Position numbers and translations under genes: made by a program
From: Dinoroseobacter sp049800835
Lineage (GTDB): Bacteria; Pseudomonadota; Alphaproteobacteria; Rhodobacterales; Rhodobacteraceae
Assembly: GCF_049800835.1 (NCBI RefSeq)
Contig: NZ_JBNAFU010000007.1
Span: 166,810 to 230,809, forward strand
Direction of reading: 5' to 3'
DNA length: 64,000 bases
Shown: positions 8,399 to 17,643 of the stretch, piece by piece
How positions within the stretch are numbered: position 1 is the stretch's first letter
How the letters are laid out: each line of letters opens with the position of its first letter
Notes under the pieces: model-generated
Told to the model about the DNA's origin: nothing
Database searches by the model: none
The model's input: the letters and a program-made list of their open reading frames with translations, nothing else

Positions 8399-9193
8399 TC
8401 ATACAGTTCCGCCAAGTGACCCTTCGAGCGTTGCAAGCTCCTGCCCGCCAGCCATCATGTCCTGCAACTCGTCCGGCGTGATCTGTCCGCGTTGGGCGGT
8501 TCCGAGGGTCTTGCCTCGGTTGAGCACCGTGAACCTGTCTCCCACGGCCATCGCGTGACGCACATTGTGCGTGATGAAAACCACGGCGATGTCCTGCTTG
8601 CGGACCCGGTCAATCGTGGCCAGCACATTCGAGGTCTGGCGCACACCGAGCGCCGAGGTCGGTTCATCGAGGATCAGCACCTTGGCGCCGAAATGCACCG
8701 CGCGGGCAATTGCAACCGTCTGGCGTTCTCCGCCCGACAGAGTGCCGACTGCCTGGTCCGGCCCGCGCAGGTTTATGCCCATCGTGCGCATCTCTTCCAT
8801 GGTCACGCGGTCCGCGTATTCATGGTCGAAGAACGGAATGCCAAGACGCGTTTTCGTGGGTTCGTTCCCCATGAAGAAATTGCGGCTGACGGACATGAGC
8901 GGGATCATCGCGAGATGCTGATGCACCGTCGCAATCCCGGCTGCAATCGCATCGCGCGGATCGTCGAAATGCATTGGCTTGCCTTCGAAGATGATCTCTC
9001 CGTGGGTGGGCTTGTGCACGCCGGACATCGTCTTGATGAAGGTCGATTTGCCCGCTCCGTTATCGCCGAGCAGGCAGTGACATTCACCCGGATACACGTC
9101 CACCGACACCCCAGCCAGCGCGATGACCGAGCCGAAGTGCTTTTCGATGTCCTTCATGCGGATGATCGGTTCGTGAATGGATCGCGTGTTCAT
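8399..9193 (-). CDS. Sugar/inositol ABC transporter ATP-binding protein (single domain)
   Basis: A 264-residue ATPase of the CUT2 (ribose/inositol) importer type. Walker A is GDNGAGKST, the signature LSGGERQ and Walker B VLILDEPTSALG; the H-loop is FITHN. CUT2 ATPases are usually tandem proteins of about 500 residues. This one has a single nucleotide-binding domain, like FrcA of the fructose system, so it probably works as a homodimer. The stop of the upstream permease and this start are 1 nt apart. Confidence 0.9.
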   Translation of the reverse strand: MNTRSIHEPIIRMKDIEKHFGSVIALAGVSVDVYPGECHCLLGDNGAGKSTFIKTMSGVHKPTHGEIIFEGKPMHFDDPRDAIAAGIATVHQHLAMIPLMSVSRNFFMGNEPTKTRLGIPFFDHEYADRVTMEEMRTMGINLRGPDQAVGTLSGGERQTVAIARAVHFGAKVLILDEPTSALGVRQTSNVLATIDRVRKQDIAVVFITHNVRHAMAVGDRFTVLNRGKTLGTAQRGQITPDELQDMMAGGQELATLEGSLGGTV

Positions 9194-9194
9194 C

Positions 9195-10313
9195 TTACCG
9201 CTCCCCCGTGATCATGCGCCGGATGTAGGTGTTCAGCACGACCGCGCCCAAGAGGATCACGCCAAGGAACACTCGAAACAGGCTCGATTCGACCCCGGCA
9301 AAGAACAGCCCTTGCTGGACGACCCCGAAGATCAGGGCGCCAAGGGCGGCGCCAATCACCGACCCGTAGCCCCCGGTGAGCAATGCGCCGCCGATCACGA
9401 CGGCGATGATGGCCTCGAACTCCTTCAAAAGCCCGCGATCCGCGCCAGCGGAACCGAATTCCATCACCTGGCAAACGGCAAACACGGTCGCGCAGAACGC
9501 GGTAAACATGAACATCAGAATCTTGACTTGGCTAACCGGCACACCGGAATTTCGCGCCGCCTCCGCATCCCCGCCGGCTGCAAAAATCCAGTTTCCGAAC
9601 TTTGTTCGCGTCAGCAGCACGTGTCCGAAGATGATCAGGATCAGCGCCCAGACCACCAGCATCGGCACTCCGTCGATCACCGCCTGCCCCGCGCGATTGC
9701 CGCGGGTGAACGTATCGATCAAGCCGGCGTCCGCCAGCCACTGGAAGATACCGCCCCCGATTTTCCCGCCAAAGATCGGGGCAAGCCAGTCGCCCTCTGC
9801 GGCATCGCGAATACCGCCAATGATCGTTTTGCTTTCGATTGTTTGGGGAATGTAAATCGTGAAGCCGCGCAGGATGAAAAGGAATGCGAGCGTCACGATG
9901 AAACTTGGCAGCCCGGTCCGGATCACGATCCAGCCGTTGAGGGCCCCGATCGAAATGCAAAGCGCAAAGGTGATCAGGATCGCGATCCACATCGGCCATC
10001 CAAGCACGACACCGAATACCGCGACCATCATTCCGGCAAAACCGATCATGGAGCCGACAGAAAGGTCGAACTCACCTGCGATCATCAAGAGGCATGCGCC
10101 GACGGCAATGATCATGAATTGCGCCGACACGACGGTCCAGTTCATGATGCCCTGCGGCGCGAACATGCCGCTGTCAAAAGCAGTGAGCAAGAAGAATACG
10201 AAGACGATAACGGTGCCGCACATGCCACCCAGTTCGGGGCGGATCAGGGCCCGGCGCCAAGCTGGTATGGCCTTGACTCGTTCGTCGTCCCCGCTTGTGG
10301 CCAGATCAGCCAT
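9195..10313 (-). CDS. Sugar/inositol ABC transporter permease
   Basis: A 372-residue membrane protein of the BPD_transp_2 family, with about ten hydrophobic helices after a 30-residue cytoplasmic lead. Recognisable parts are VGACLLMIAGEFDLSVGSMIG (the usual D-L-S-VGS signature) and GGALLTGGYGSVIGAALGAL near the C-terminus. With the single-domain ATPase and the receptor it makes a complete CUT2-type importer. The surrounding iol genes point to myo-inositol or a related cyclitol as substrate. Confidence 0.9.
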   Translation of the reverse strand: MADLATSGDDERVKAIPAWRRALIRPELGGMCGTVIVFVFFLLTAFDSGMFAPQGIMNWTVVSAQFMIIAVGACLLMIAGEFDLSVGSMIGFAGMMVAVFGVVLGWPMWIAILITFALCISIGALNGWIVIRTGLPSFIVTLAFLFILRGFTIYIPQTIESKTIIGGIRDAAEGDWLAPIFGGKIGGGIFQWLADAGLIDTFTRGNRAGQAVIDGVPMLVVWALILIIFGHVLLTRTKFGNWIFAAGGDAEAARNSGVPVSQVKILMFMFTAFCATVFAVCQVMEFGSAGADRGLLKEFEAIIAVVIGGALLTGGYGSVIGAALGALIFGVVQQGLFFAGVESSLFRVFLGVILLGAVVLNTYIRRMITGER

Positions 10314-10345
10314 CTCGGGTCCTCCGGGTTCGTCTTTTCGGAAAT

Positions 10346-10374
10346 CCGGACGCCACCCCTCGTGGCGCCCGGAG
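10346..10374. other. Intercistronic stem-loop after the ABC receptor gene
   Basis: TCCGG-A-CGCCAC pairs with GTGGCG-C-CCGGA around a CCCTC loop, in the 68-nt gap between the receptor stop and permease start. The long stem lacks a T-run. It probably protects the upstream receptor transcript or partly attenuates read-through, as in many ABC operons (inference). Confidence 0.5.
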
Positions 10375-10381
10375 GGTCGTC

Positions 10382-11329
10382 TCAGCGATACTCGCCCGCG
10401 AAAGCTTCGACCTTGGTCAGACCGTCTGCGGTCACGAAGCCCGGACCGGAGTTGATGTTGTTGCCGGGCAGCACGCCGTAGCGGTCCCAGTTGGCCAGCA
10501 CGACCACCGGCAGGTAGGCCTGCAGGAATGGCTGCTGGTCGATGCCCCAGTTGATCGTGCCATCCTTGATGGCATTCACGATCTCTTCGCCCAGATCGAA
10601 CGTCCCGAAATGGATGTCTCCGGCAATGCCCATCTCATTGAGAGCCGCGATCGTTGGATCTGCCGAAACCGGACCGAGGGTCAGGATGCCGTCGACATCT
10701 TCATTGGCCGACAGGTACGCCATGACCTTGTTCTTGATCTCGGACGGGTCGGTGCCGGAATCCATCATGGCGTCACCAAGTTCGATCCCGAGGCCGTCTG
10801 CGTAGCCACGGCACCGTTCGCCGACGGTGGGTTGCTGGATGGCGTGGTTTACGCACAGGAATTTGGAAACGCCCTCGCTCTTGGCGCGCAGGCCTGCCGC
10901 AAAACCGGCGTCGTATTCGGGCTGGCCCACATACATAAGCGCGCCAACCTCGCGGGCCTGATCCGGAGTTCCGGTGTTCATAATGATTACGTCGATCCCC
11001 TGATCGACAGCATTCATGATCGGACCCTTGAGAACATCGTAATCCGCAAGCGTGGTGATGATGCCGTCAGGCTGTGACGCCGCGGCCTGCTCGATGATCC
11101 GGGCCATGTCGGCAATGTCACCGGTTGGTGGATTGCGGTACTCGACTTCGACCCCAACCTGCTCGCCAGCCAACGCGATGCCGTTCTTGATCGTATTCCA
11201 CCAAGTATCGCTGTCGGGCGCGTGGCTCACCAGCACATAGCTCAGGCTTTCATGCCCCTCGGCCATTGCAGTGACGGGAACTGTGACCACGCTCGCGGCG
11301 ATAGCCAAGGATGCAACAAATGACTTCAT
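10382..11329 (-). CDS. Periplasmic sugar/inositol-binding protein of ABC transporter
   Basis: A 315-residue receptor of the ribose/galactose-binding type I fold. Start ATG 11329 follows GGGAGGAAG and gives a signal peptide cut near AMA-EGHE. The mature protein begins SYVLVSHAPDSDTWWNTIK, with PPTGDIADMARIIEQAAASQ and IIMNTGTP typical of this class. It is the first gene of the importer operon, downstream of a LacI-type operator at 11412-11429, and divergent from the LacI gene. Confidence 0.9.
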   Translation of the reverse strand: MKSFVASLAIAASVVTVPVTAMAEGHESLSYVLVSHAPDSDTWWNTIKNGIALAGEQVGVEVEYRNPPTGDIADMARIIEQAAASQPDGIITTLADYDVLKGPIMNAVDQGIDVIIMNTGTPDQAREVGALMYVGQPEYDAGFAAGLRAKSEGVSKFLCVNHAIQQPTVGERCRGYADGLGIELGDAMMDSGTDPSEIKNKVMAYLSANEDVDGILTLGPVSADPTIAALNEMGIAGDIHFGTFDLGEEIVNAIKDGTINWGIDQQPFLQAYLPVVVLANWDRYGVLPGNNINSGPGFVTADGLTKVEAFAGEYR

Positions 11330-11411
11330 GTCTTCCTCCCAGAAATGATGCGTCATTGAACGGGCGGTGTTTCCGCCTCTCTGAGTCCCAGACAAACACA
11401 CCTCGGCGAAT

Positions 11412-11429
11412 TTTGCAACCGGTTGCAAA
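11412..11429. promoter_or_regulatory. LacI-type operator TTTGCAACCGGTTGCAAA (copy 1)
   Basis: A perfect 18-bp palindrome between the importer receptor gene and the divergent LacI gene. The identical 18 bases recur at 15677-15694 in front of iolD and the dehydrogenase gene. The central CCGG with flanking TTGCAA fits LacI/GalR operators. The adjacent LacI protein is the obvious ligand. Confidence 0.8.
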
Positions 11430-11470
11430 CACGCTTGCAGAAATCGGGTTTTCAGGACTAATGTGGTCCC

Positions 11471-12475
11471 ATGCCTGTAACCCTGAAAGACGTGGCAGAA
11501 CTGGCGGGCGTATCGCGCTCAGCCGTCTCGCGCACCTTCACCGAGGGCGCTTCTGTGTCCGACAAAACCCGCCGCAAGGTCGAAAAGGCGGCCAGCGCCC
11601 TTGGGTATCAACCCAATGCGCTCGCCTCCAGCTTGACGACCGGGCGAACCAAGTTGATCGGGCTTGTGGCAAACAACTTCCACAACCCGCTGTTCCTACA
11701 GGTGTTCGACCTGTTCACGCGCGGGTTGCAAGAGCGCGGATTGCGCCCGCTGCTGGTCAATCTGACCGAGGATATCGATCCCGCGAACTCGGTCCGGCTG
11801 CTCAAGCAGTATTCGGTCGACGGCGTGATCGTTGCGTCCTCGACCCTGTCTCCGGAGTTCGCCCTCGCCTTTCGTAACGCACGAATGCCGGTTGTGCACT
11901 CTTTCGGTCGGTATGCGCACACACCTCGGGTGCATGTGGTCGGTATAGACAATGCAGAATGCGGCCGGATGGCGGCGCGCACGCTGATCGCACGCGGGTA
12001 CCGCCGGATCGCGTTTCTGGGTGGGCCGGAAACCGCAAGTTCCACGCAGGACCGGATCACCGGGTTTCTGGATGCCGCAGTAGCGCACCCGGATGTGACC
12101 GTGACCCACAGTTTTGCGTCGGCCTATTCATTCGATGCCGGTCGGGTCGAAATGACCAAGCTTCTGATGACCGATCCCGCAGAGGCGTATTTTTGCGGCG
12201 ACGACATCATTGCGATCGGGGCACAAACCGCGATCCAGTCTGCGGGACTGCGCGTCCCTGATGATATCGGCCTGATCGGCCTGAACGACATGGAGATGAC
12301 GCGGTGGGAAAACATCGACCTGACAACCATTCACCAGCCGATCCCGCAAATCATTTCCAGCTCGATCGAGCTTGTGACCTCGATGCTGTCCGATGCCGAA
12401 AGAGTTCCTGAAACGCGCCTGTTCCCTTGCCACGTGGTCGAACGCGGCTCGCTCAGGCCGTTGCCGACACCCTAG
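11471..12475 (+). CDS. LacI family transcriptional regulator (probable inositol regulon repressor)
   Basis: A 334-residue regulator. The N-terminal helix-turn-helix TLKDVAELAGVSRSAVSRTF, hinge region PNALASSLTTGRT and the periplasmic-binding-like effector domain are all clear. The recognition helix reads AVSRTF rather than the common TVSRVL. It sits between two operons that carry the same 18-bp palindrome, so it most likely controls the importer, itself and the iolD operon. The effector is probably an inositol derivative. The stop is 6 nt from the convergent dehydrogenase stop. Confidence 0.92.
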   Translation: MPVTLKDVAELAGVSRSAVSRTFTEGASVSDKTRRKVEKAASALGYQPNALASSLTTGRTKLIGLVANNFHNPLFLQVFDLFTRGLQERGLRPLLVNLTEDIDPANSVRLLKQYSVDGVIVASSTLSPEFALAFRNARMPVVHSFGRYAHTPRVHVVGIDNAECGRMAARTLIARGYRRIAFLGGPETASSTQDRITGFLDAAVAHPDVTVTHSFASAYSFDAGRVEMTKLLMTDPAEAYFCGDDIIAIGAQTAIQSAGLRVPDDIGLIGLNDMEMTRWENIDLTTIHQPIPQIISSSIELVTSMLSDAERVPETRLFPCHVVERGSLRPLPTP

Positions 12476-12481
12476 ACAGCC

Positions 12482-13639
12482 TCAGCGAAACATCGGCGGG
12501 CGCGCATCCATCCAGGCTCCGTTCGCCTTGGCGGACGCGACCGCGGCGTGGACCGCCGCCATCGATCGCAGGCCATCCTCGGCGCGCGGCACCGCAAGGC
12601 TGGCCGCAGCCGGTGTGCGTCGGTCCTTTCTGGCGCGAATGACCTCCGCAAGATCGACATAGATGTTTGCCACAGCCAACGGGAAACCTTCGGGATGTGC
12701 TATCGGTACCCGAGACAAGCGCGCAGCCTCTGAACTGATGCCTGCCTCGCCCTTCTCGATGATCTGAACGCGCCCACCGAGCGGATGGTAGTAAACCTGC
12801 CCGGGATGTTCAGACGCCCAACGCAAGCCGCCGGTTTCGCCAAAGATCTGAATATCGAGTCCATGCTGGCGCCCCAACGCGATAGCCGAGGACCAAAGCC
12901 GCCCGACCGTACCCCGCGTGGTTCGAAAGTTGACCATTGCGTCATCTTCGAGCGCGCGACCGGACACTGTAGAGGCGAAATCAGCTGACAGGGTTTCGAC
13001 CTCATCCCCGGCGATGAACGTCGCCAGATGCAGTGCGTGAATGCCGCAATCGGCAAGTTGTCCCGACACGCCGGCCTGCGCCGGGTCGTAGCGCCACCGC
13101 ACGCGCGGATTGTCGGCATCATCGCCCGCCGCATGGTGTCCATGACTGAAATTCACAACAACGCAGCGGAGTGCGCCAAGGTCGCCGGAGGCAACCATCG
13201 CCCGCATGTGCCGCACCATCGGATAGGCGCTGTAGCAGTAGTTCACAGCGCAGGTCTGGCCGACTTCCGCCGCGACCCGCACGATTTCTTCCCCCTCCTC
13301 GACGGTCATTGTCATGGGCTTCTCGCAGAGGACATTGAACCCGGCCCAAAGGAACGCCTTGGTGATCTCGAAATGTGTGGCGTTGGGCGTAGCGACAGTG
13401 ACCAGATCAACCCGGTCCGGCCGGCCACGTTCACCTTCCAGCATTTCCCTCCAGTCTCCGTAGGCGCGATCCGGAGCGATCCCCAAGGACTGCGCATAGG
13501 CGCACCCCTTGTCCGGGTCTGCATCCAAAGCCCCGGCAACGAACGAGAAATTTCCATCTGCCTGCGCGCCCATCCGGTGGGCCGGACCGATCTGGCTGCC
13601 TTCGCCGCCGCCCACCATTCCCCAAGATAGTCTTTGCAT
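12482..13639 (-). CDS. Gfo/Idh/MocA family oxidoreductase (cyclitol dehydrogenase-like)
   Basis: A 385-residue NAD(P)-dependent dehydrogenase. The Rossmann motif is GMVGGGEGSQIG and the catalytic-lysine motif is LCEKPMT; the C-terminal alpha/beta domain follows. This family oxidises inositols and sugars at a ring carbon. It is the last of three minus-strand genes that start at the operator at 15677. The GEGSQIG variant separates it from the iolG copy at 20319, so it may act on scyllo- or chiro-inositol or an inosose; the substrate is inferred. Confidence 0.85.
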   Translation of the reverse strand: MQRLSWGMVGGGEGSQIGPAHRMGAQADGNFSFVAGALDADPDKGCAYAQSLGIAPDRAYGDWREMLEGERGRPDRVDLVTVATPNATHFEITKAFLWAGFNVLCEKPMTMTVEEGEEIVRVAAEVGQTCAVNYCYSAYPMVRHMRAMVASGDLGALRCVVVNFSHGHHAAGDDADNPRVRWRYDPAQAGVSGQLADCGIHALHLATFIAGDEVETLSADFASTVSGRALEDDAMVNFRTTRGTVGRLWSSAIALGRQHGLDIQIFGETGGLRWASEHPGQVYYHPLGGRVQIIEKGEAGISSEAARLSRVPIAHPEGFPLAVANIYVDLAEVIRARKDRRTPAAASLAVPRAEDGLRSMAAVHAAVASAKANGAWMDARPPMFR

Positions 13640-13649
13640 GAGCGCCCCC

Positions 13650-14543
13650 CTAAAATCCGATGGAGGCCAGATAGCCCCTGTTCAGCCGTGCGTCGCCCAG
13701 CGGATCCGTATCCGGGAGCGTTGGATCGCAGTCTTGCTCCACCGTGCACCAACCCTCGAACTTTGCATCCAGAAGGATCTGTCGCACGCGCGGAAAATCC
13801 ACGTCCCCGTCGCTGAGGTTGCAGAATATCCCCTGCCCGCAAGCCTCATAGAACCCGGTGCCCCTGGCGATCACATCGGCTTTCACCCTCGGATCGATAT
13901 CCTTGAAATGCATGTAGCTGATACGCCCGATGTGCCGTTCCATGAACGCAACAGGATCGAACCCCGCATAGGAATGGTGGCCGGTGTCGAAACAGATCTT
14001 CAGGAGTCTTTCGTCGACCTCCTCAAGAAGCCTTTCCAATTCTGGCTCGAAATCCATGAACCCCGCCGCATGGGCATGGATGCCGACAGTCAGGCCGTAC
14101 TCTTCCGACCCGAGGCTGGCAACATGGGCGATCCGGTCCCGGTAAGCGGCCCATTCTGCGGCATCCATCTGCTCTGCCGCGTCGGCGCGACCCGCGGTGG
14201 GCGCACGGCGCGGTGAAATGGAATCGATCAGCACCAGATGCCGCGCTCCATGCGCCACAAGGGCCTCGCAGGTCCGTCTGGAGGCATCGAGAACATCCTG
14301 CCATTTCGCAGCATCGTGGAACGGGCGAAAGACGACACCGCCGATCAACTCAAGCCCATTCTCCGCCAGCGCGTCAGCAACTTGTGGCGGGTCTTCGGGC
14401 ATGAACCCGACAGGACCGAGTTCGATCCCGTTATAGCCTGCCTCCGCGCACTGCCGCAGCACGTCACGCCAGCCCGGATTGCGCGGATCATCCGCAAACT
14501 CCACACCCCACGAGCAGGGCGCGTTCCCGATCTTGATTGTCAT
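13650..14543 (-). CDS. IolE/IolI-like sugar phosphate isomerase/epimerase (TIM barrel)
   Basis: A 297-residue AP-endonuclease-2-type TIM barrel. It starts MTIKIGNAPCSWGVEF at ATG 14543, which overlaps the upstream stop (ATGA). Metal-site segments are visible: GIELGPVGF, CFDTGHHSYAG, YMHFKDIDP and CTVEQDCDP. The family contains inosose dehydratase (IolE) and inosose isomerase (IolI). No other dehydratase candidate is in the window, so it probably supplies the IolE step, but isomerase activity cannot be excluded. Confidence 0.75.
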   Translation of the reverse strand: MTIKIGNAPCSWGVEFADDPRNPGWRDVLRQCAEAGYNGIELGPVGFMPEDPPQVADALAENGLELIGGVVFRPFHDAAKWQDVLDASRRTCEALVAHGARHLVLIDSISPRRAPTAGRADAAEQMDAAEWAAYRDRIAHVASLGSEEYGLTVGIHAHAAGFMDFEPELERLLEEVDERLLKICFDTGHHSYAGFDPVAFMERHIGRISYMHFKDIDPRVKADVIARGTGFYEACGQGIFCNLSDGDVDFPRVRQILLDAKFEGWCTVEQDCDPTLPDTDPLGDARLNRGYLASIGF

Positions 14544-15655
14544 GGTGTCTCCTGTGTGGGCGGCACACCGACCCAACTGCACGTTGAGTGAGACGCGCGG
14601 GCGGCAGCAATCACCTCCGCCACGGCGAGCCCGTCGGCAAAGGTCGGCCAGACCGGCGCCCCCGTTTCGATAGCCACAAGAAAGTCACGCGCCTCGATGA
14701 TGATCTGGTCCTGATAGCCGGTGCCATGCCCCGGCCCCTGACAAAAGGGTTCGTAATCAGGGTGCGCCGGCCCAGTCAGGATCTTGACGAAGCCGCGTGT
14801 CGCCTCCGACCCCTCCGCGCGGTAAAGCCAGACCGCATTCTGATCCTCCTGATCGAAACGGATCGCGCCCCTGGTACCGGTGATTTCATAGGCATATCCC
14901 ATCTTCCGTCCATGGGCGATCCGGCTGAAGTGGAGATGCCCCGCCGCCCCCGACGCAAAGCGGCACATCATTTGCGCTTGATCATCGTTTGTAACGAGCT
15001 TGCCACCACGGCGCGGGTGCACCGTTTCGATCTGGGCCATGACCGCCTCAATCGGCCCGGCGAGCGCTAGTGCCGCGTTGATCATATGCGGGGCCAGATC
15101 CCCCATGGTGCCATTGGCCTCACCCTCGGTCCGCCAGGACGCGGGCGTCGCTGGATCGGCATAGAAATCCTCTGTGTGTTCTCCGCGAAACCAGACGAGA
15201 TCACCGATCTCGCCCTCAGCAATCAACTGCCGCGCAAACTGCGTCGCGGGGGTGCGGACATAGTTAAACCCGACCATGTTGGCGCACCCGCTTGCCTGCG
15301 CCGCCGCAGCCATCGCGCGCGCGTCCTCAAGTGACGCACCTAGCGGCTTTTCGCACAATACCGGCTTTCCCAGCGCAAAAGCGGCCTCGGCGACGGCCCT
15401 GTGGGTCTCCTGTGGGGACGCGATGACAATGGCCTCCACCTGCGGGGCAGAAACGAGTTCACGCCATTCACCCGTCGACGCTTTGAACCCGAACACGTCG
15501 CGATAGCGCGCCGCGCTTTCCGCGCTGGACGCCGCGACCATTTCCAGCGTTGGGCGCAAGCCCGTACCGAACACCGCCCCGACCGCGGACATGGCGACCG
15601 CATGGGCTTTGCCCATGTATCCCCCGCCGACTATTCCGATGCCGATTTTTTGCAT
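14540..15655 (-). CDS. Gfo/Idh/MocA family oxidoreductase (second copy)
   Basis: A 371-residue dehydrogenase with Rossmann motif GIVGGGYMGKAHA and catalytic motif LCEKPLG. A central AEGEIGDLVWFRGEHTEDFY segment and GTMGDLAPHMINAAL fit the C-terminal domain, where the D-x-x-x-H pair lies. It is the first gene of the minus-strand operon under the 15677 palindrome and is translationally coupled to the TIM-barrel gene. Probably an inositol or sugar dehydrogenase; the exact substrate is unknown. Confidence 0.85.
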   Translation of the reverse strand: MQKIGIGIVGGGYMGKAHAVAMSAVGAVFGTGLRPTLEMVAASSAESAARYRDVFGFKASTGEWRELVSAPQVEAIVIASPQETHRAVAEAAFALGKPVLCEKPLGASLEDARAMAAAAQASGCANMVGFNYVRTPATQFARQLIAEGEIGDLVWFRGEHTEDFYADPATPASWRTEGEANGTMGDLAPHMINAALALAGPIEAVMAQIETVHPRRGGKLVTNDDQAQMMCRFASGAAGHLHFSRIAHGRKMGYAYEITGTRGAIRFDQEDQNAVWLYRAEGSEATRGFVKILTGPAHPDYEPFCQGPGHGTGYQDQIIIEARDFLVAIETGAPVWPTFADGLAVAEVIAAARASHSTCSWVGVPPTQETP

Positions 15656-15676
15656 GTTGGGCGCTGCCTGAAAGTA

Positions 15677-15694
15677 TTTGCAACCGGTTGCAAA
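15677..15694. promoter_or_regulatory. LacI-type operator TTTGCAACCGGTTGCAAA (copy 2)
   Basis: Identical to the palindrome at 11412-11429. It lies 22 nt from the start of the minus-strand dehydrogenase gene and 83 nt upstream of iolD, so one site can control both directions. Two exact 18-bp copies about 4 kb apart in one metabolic locus are far beyond chance. Confidence 0.8.
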
Positions 15695-15777
15695 ATGAGT
15701 ATCTTCAATTGAGCGAGGACGTCAATGACCAATCGCGCGGCGATCTCGACTGCCATCGCAAGGAAGGGGGCGAACCC

Positions 15778-17643
15778 ATGTCAGGCACCACTATCCGGCT
15801 GACCACCGCACAGGCGATCGTCAGGTTTCTGGCCGCGCAGTTTATCGAGGTTGACGGCGTGCGCACCCGTGTCTGTGGCGGCGGTTTCGGTATCTTCGGG
15901 CACGGCAACGTGACCTGTCTTGGCGAAGCGCTCTACTCCTTTCAGGACACCCTGCCGCTCTACCGGGGGCAAAACGAACAAAGCATGGGATTTGCGGCGG
16001 CCGCCTATGCGAAATACCACCTGCGCCGCCGGTTCATGTTCTGCACGGCCTCTGCCGGGCCCGGAACGGCCAACTTGATGACAGCTGCCGCGCTGGCGCA
16101 TGCCAACCGGTTACCGATGCTCATGCTGTGCGGGGACGCGTTTCTGACCCGTCTGCCCGACCCGGTCCTGCAGCAGCTTGAACACTTCGGGAACCCCACC
16201 CTTGGACTGAACGACGGCTTCAAGGCCGTCAGCCGGTACTGGGATCGGATCACGCATCCCGCACAGGTCATCCAATCGCTGCCTGCCGCACTGGCCACAC
16301 TGCTTGACCCTGCTGATTGCGGCCCGGCATTTCTGGCGCTGCCGCAAGACGTGCAGGGCTGGACCTATGACTACCCAGAGGAGTTGTTCGTCGAGCGTAC
16401 CCACCGCATTCGCAGGCAAGCCCCGGATTCCGGCGAGGTCGCCGAGGCTGCCGCCCTTTTGGCGAACGCGCAACGCCCGATGATCATTGCGGGCGGCGGT
16501 GTGCAGTATTCCGGCGCGGTGGCCGAGCTGACCGCATTTGCCCACGCCCATGCCATTCCCGTGGTAGAAACCATCGCGGGTCGCGCCAACATGCTGGCAA
16601 CGGACCCACTCAACATCGGTCCCATTGGCGTGACGGGATCCGACAGCGCAAACGCCGTGGCCGAAGCGGCAGATGTGATCCTGTCGGTTGGATCGCGCCT
16701 CCAGGACTTCACCACCGGATCATGGACAGCGTTTGCCAAAGACGCGAGATTTGTGTCGCTCAATGCCGCGCGGCACGATGCGGGCAAGCACATGTCGCTT
16801 CCCATGGTCGGGGATGCCAAATTGGGTCTACAGGCGCTGGCGAAGGCGATGACGGGCTATCAGGCGCCCGCGACATGGACCGCGTTCGCCCGGGATGAGC
16901 GCAAGAAATGGGACGCGTATGTCGCCGACAACGTGCGCCCCGGCAATCGTCCGAACTCCTACGCCCAGGCGATCGGTGTTGTGAACGACTTGTGTGACCC
17001 GCGCGACAGGATCGTCGCAGCAGCTGGGGGCCTGCCTGCCGAGGTGACTGCGAATTGGCGCACGCTGGACATCGGAACGGTCGACGTGGAGTTCGGTTTT
17101 TCCTGCATGGGGTACGAGATCGCAGGCGGATGGGGTGCCCGGATCGCGCAATCTGAAACCGAGCCTGACAAGGATACGATCGTCTTTGTTGGCGACGGTT
17201 CGTACCTCTTGTTGAACTCCGATGTCTACTCTTCTGTTTTGACACAGAAAAAGATGATTGTTCTGTTGCTCGACAATGGCGGGTTCGCGGTCATCAACAA
17301 ACTTCAGAACAACACCGGGAATGAGAGCTTCAACAATCTGATCGCCGATTGCCCGACGGTGCCTGAAGCGTTTGGCGTCGACTTTGTGGCTCATGCGACC
17401 GCGATGGGGGCGATCGCGGAACGCGCGGACTCTGCGGCGGAACTCGGTGAGGCGTTCAAACGCGCCAAGAGGGCAGATCGGACCACCGTGATTGTCATGT
17501 CCGTCGATGCCTATGAGGGCTGGACGACCGAAGGCCACACCTGGTGGGAGGTTGGCACACCGCAGGTGTCCGACAGCGCAAAGGTGCGTGCGGCCCATGA
17601 AGACTGGGAAAGCAGCCGGGAAAAACAGCGGAGGGGTGTATGA
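15778..17643 (+). CDS. iolD: 3D-(3,5/4)-trihydroxycyclohexane-1,2-dione hydrolase
   Basis: A 621-residue thiamine-diphosphate enzyme that opens the inositol ring to 5-deoxy-glucuronate. It shows the three-domain ThDP layout: RGQNEQSMGFAAAAYAK (catalytic Glu region), a middle domain (IIAGGGVQYSGA), and the ThDP/Mg motif VGDGSYLLLNSD with LLDNGGFAVINKLQ. The start MSGTTIRLT follows AAGGAAGGGG; a longer frame back to 15550 has no RBS and crosses the operator. It is the first gene of the iolD-iolC-iolB2-aldolase-iolG operon. Confidence 0.93.
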   Translation: MSGTTIRLTTAQAIVRFLAAQFIEVDGVRTRVCGGGFGIFGHGNVTCLGEALYSFQDTLPLYRGQNEQSMGFAAAAYAKYHLRRRFMFCTASAGPGTANLMTAAALAHANRLPMLMLCGDAFLTRLPDPVLQQLEHFGNPTLGLNDGFKAVSRYWDRITHPAQVIQSLPAALATLLDPADCGPAFLALPQDVQGWTYDYPEELFVERTHRIRRQAPDSGEVAEAAALLANAQRPMIIAGGGVQYSGAVAELTAFAHAHAIPVVETIAGRANMLATDPLNIGPIGVTGSDSANAVAEAADVILSVGSRLQDFTTGSWTAFAKDARFVSLNAARHDAGKHMSLPMVGDAKLGLQALAKAMTGYQAPATWTAFARDERKKWDAYVADNVRPGNRPNSYAQAIGVVNDLCDPRDRIVAAAGGLPAEVTANWRTLDIGTVDVEFGFSCMGYEIAGGWGARIAQSETEPDKDTIVFVGDGSYLLLNSDVYSSVLTQKKMIVLLLDNGGFAVINKLQNNTGNESFNNLIADCPTVPEAFGVDFVAHATAMGAIAERADSAAELGEAFKRAKRADRTTVIVMSVDAYEGWTTEGHTWWEVGTPQVSDSAKVRAAHEDWESSREKQRRGV

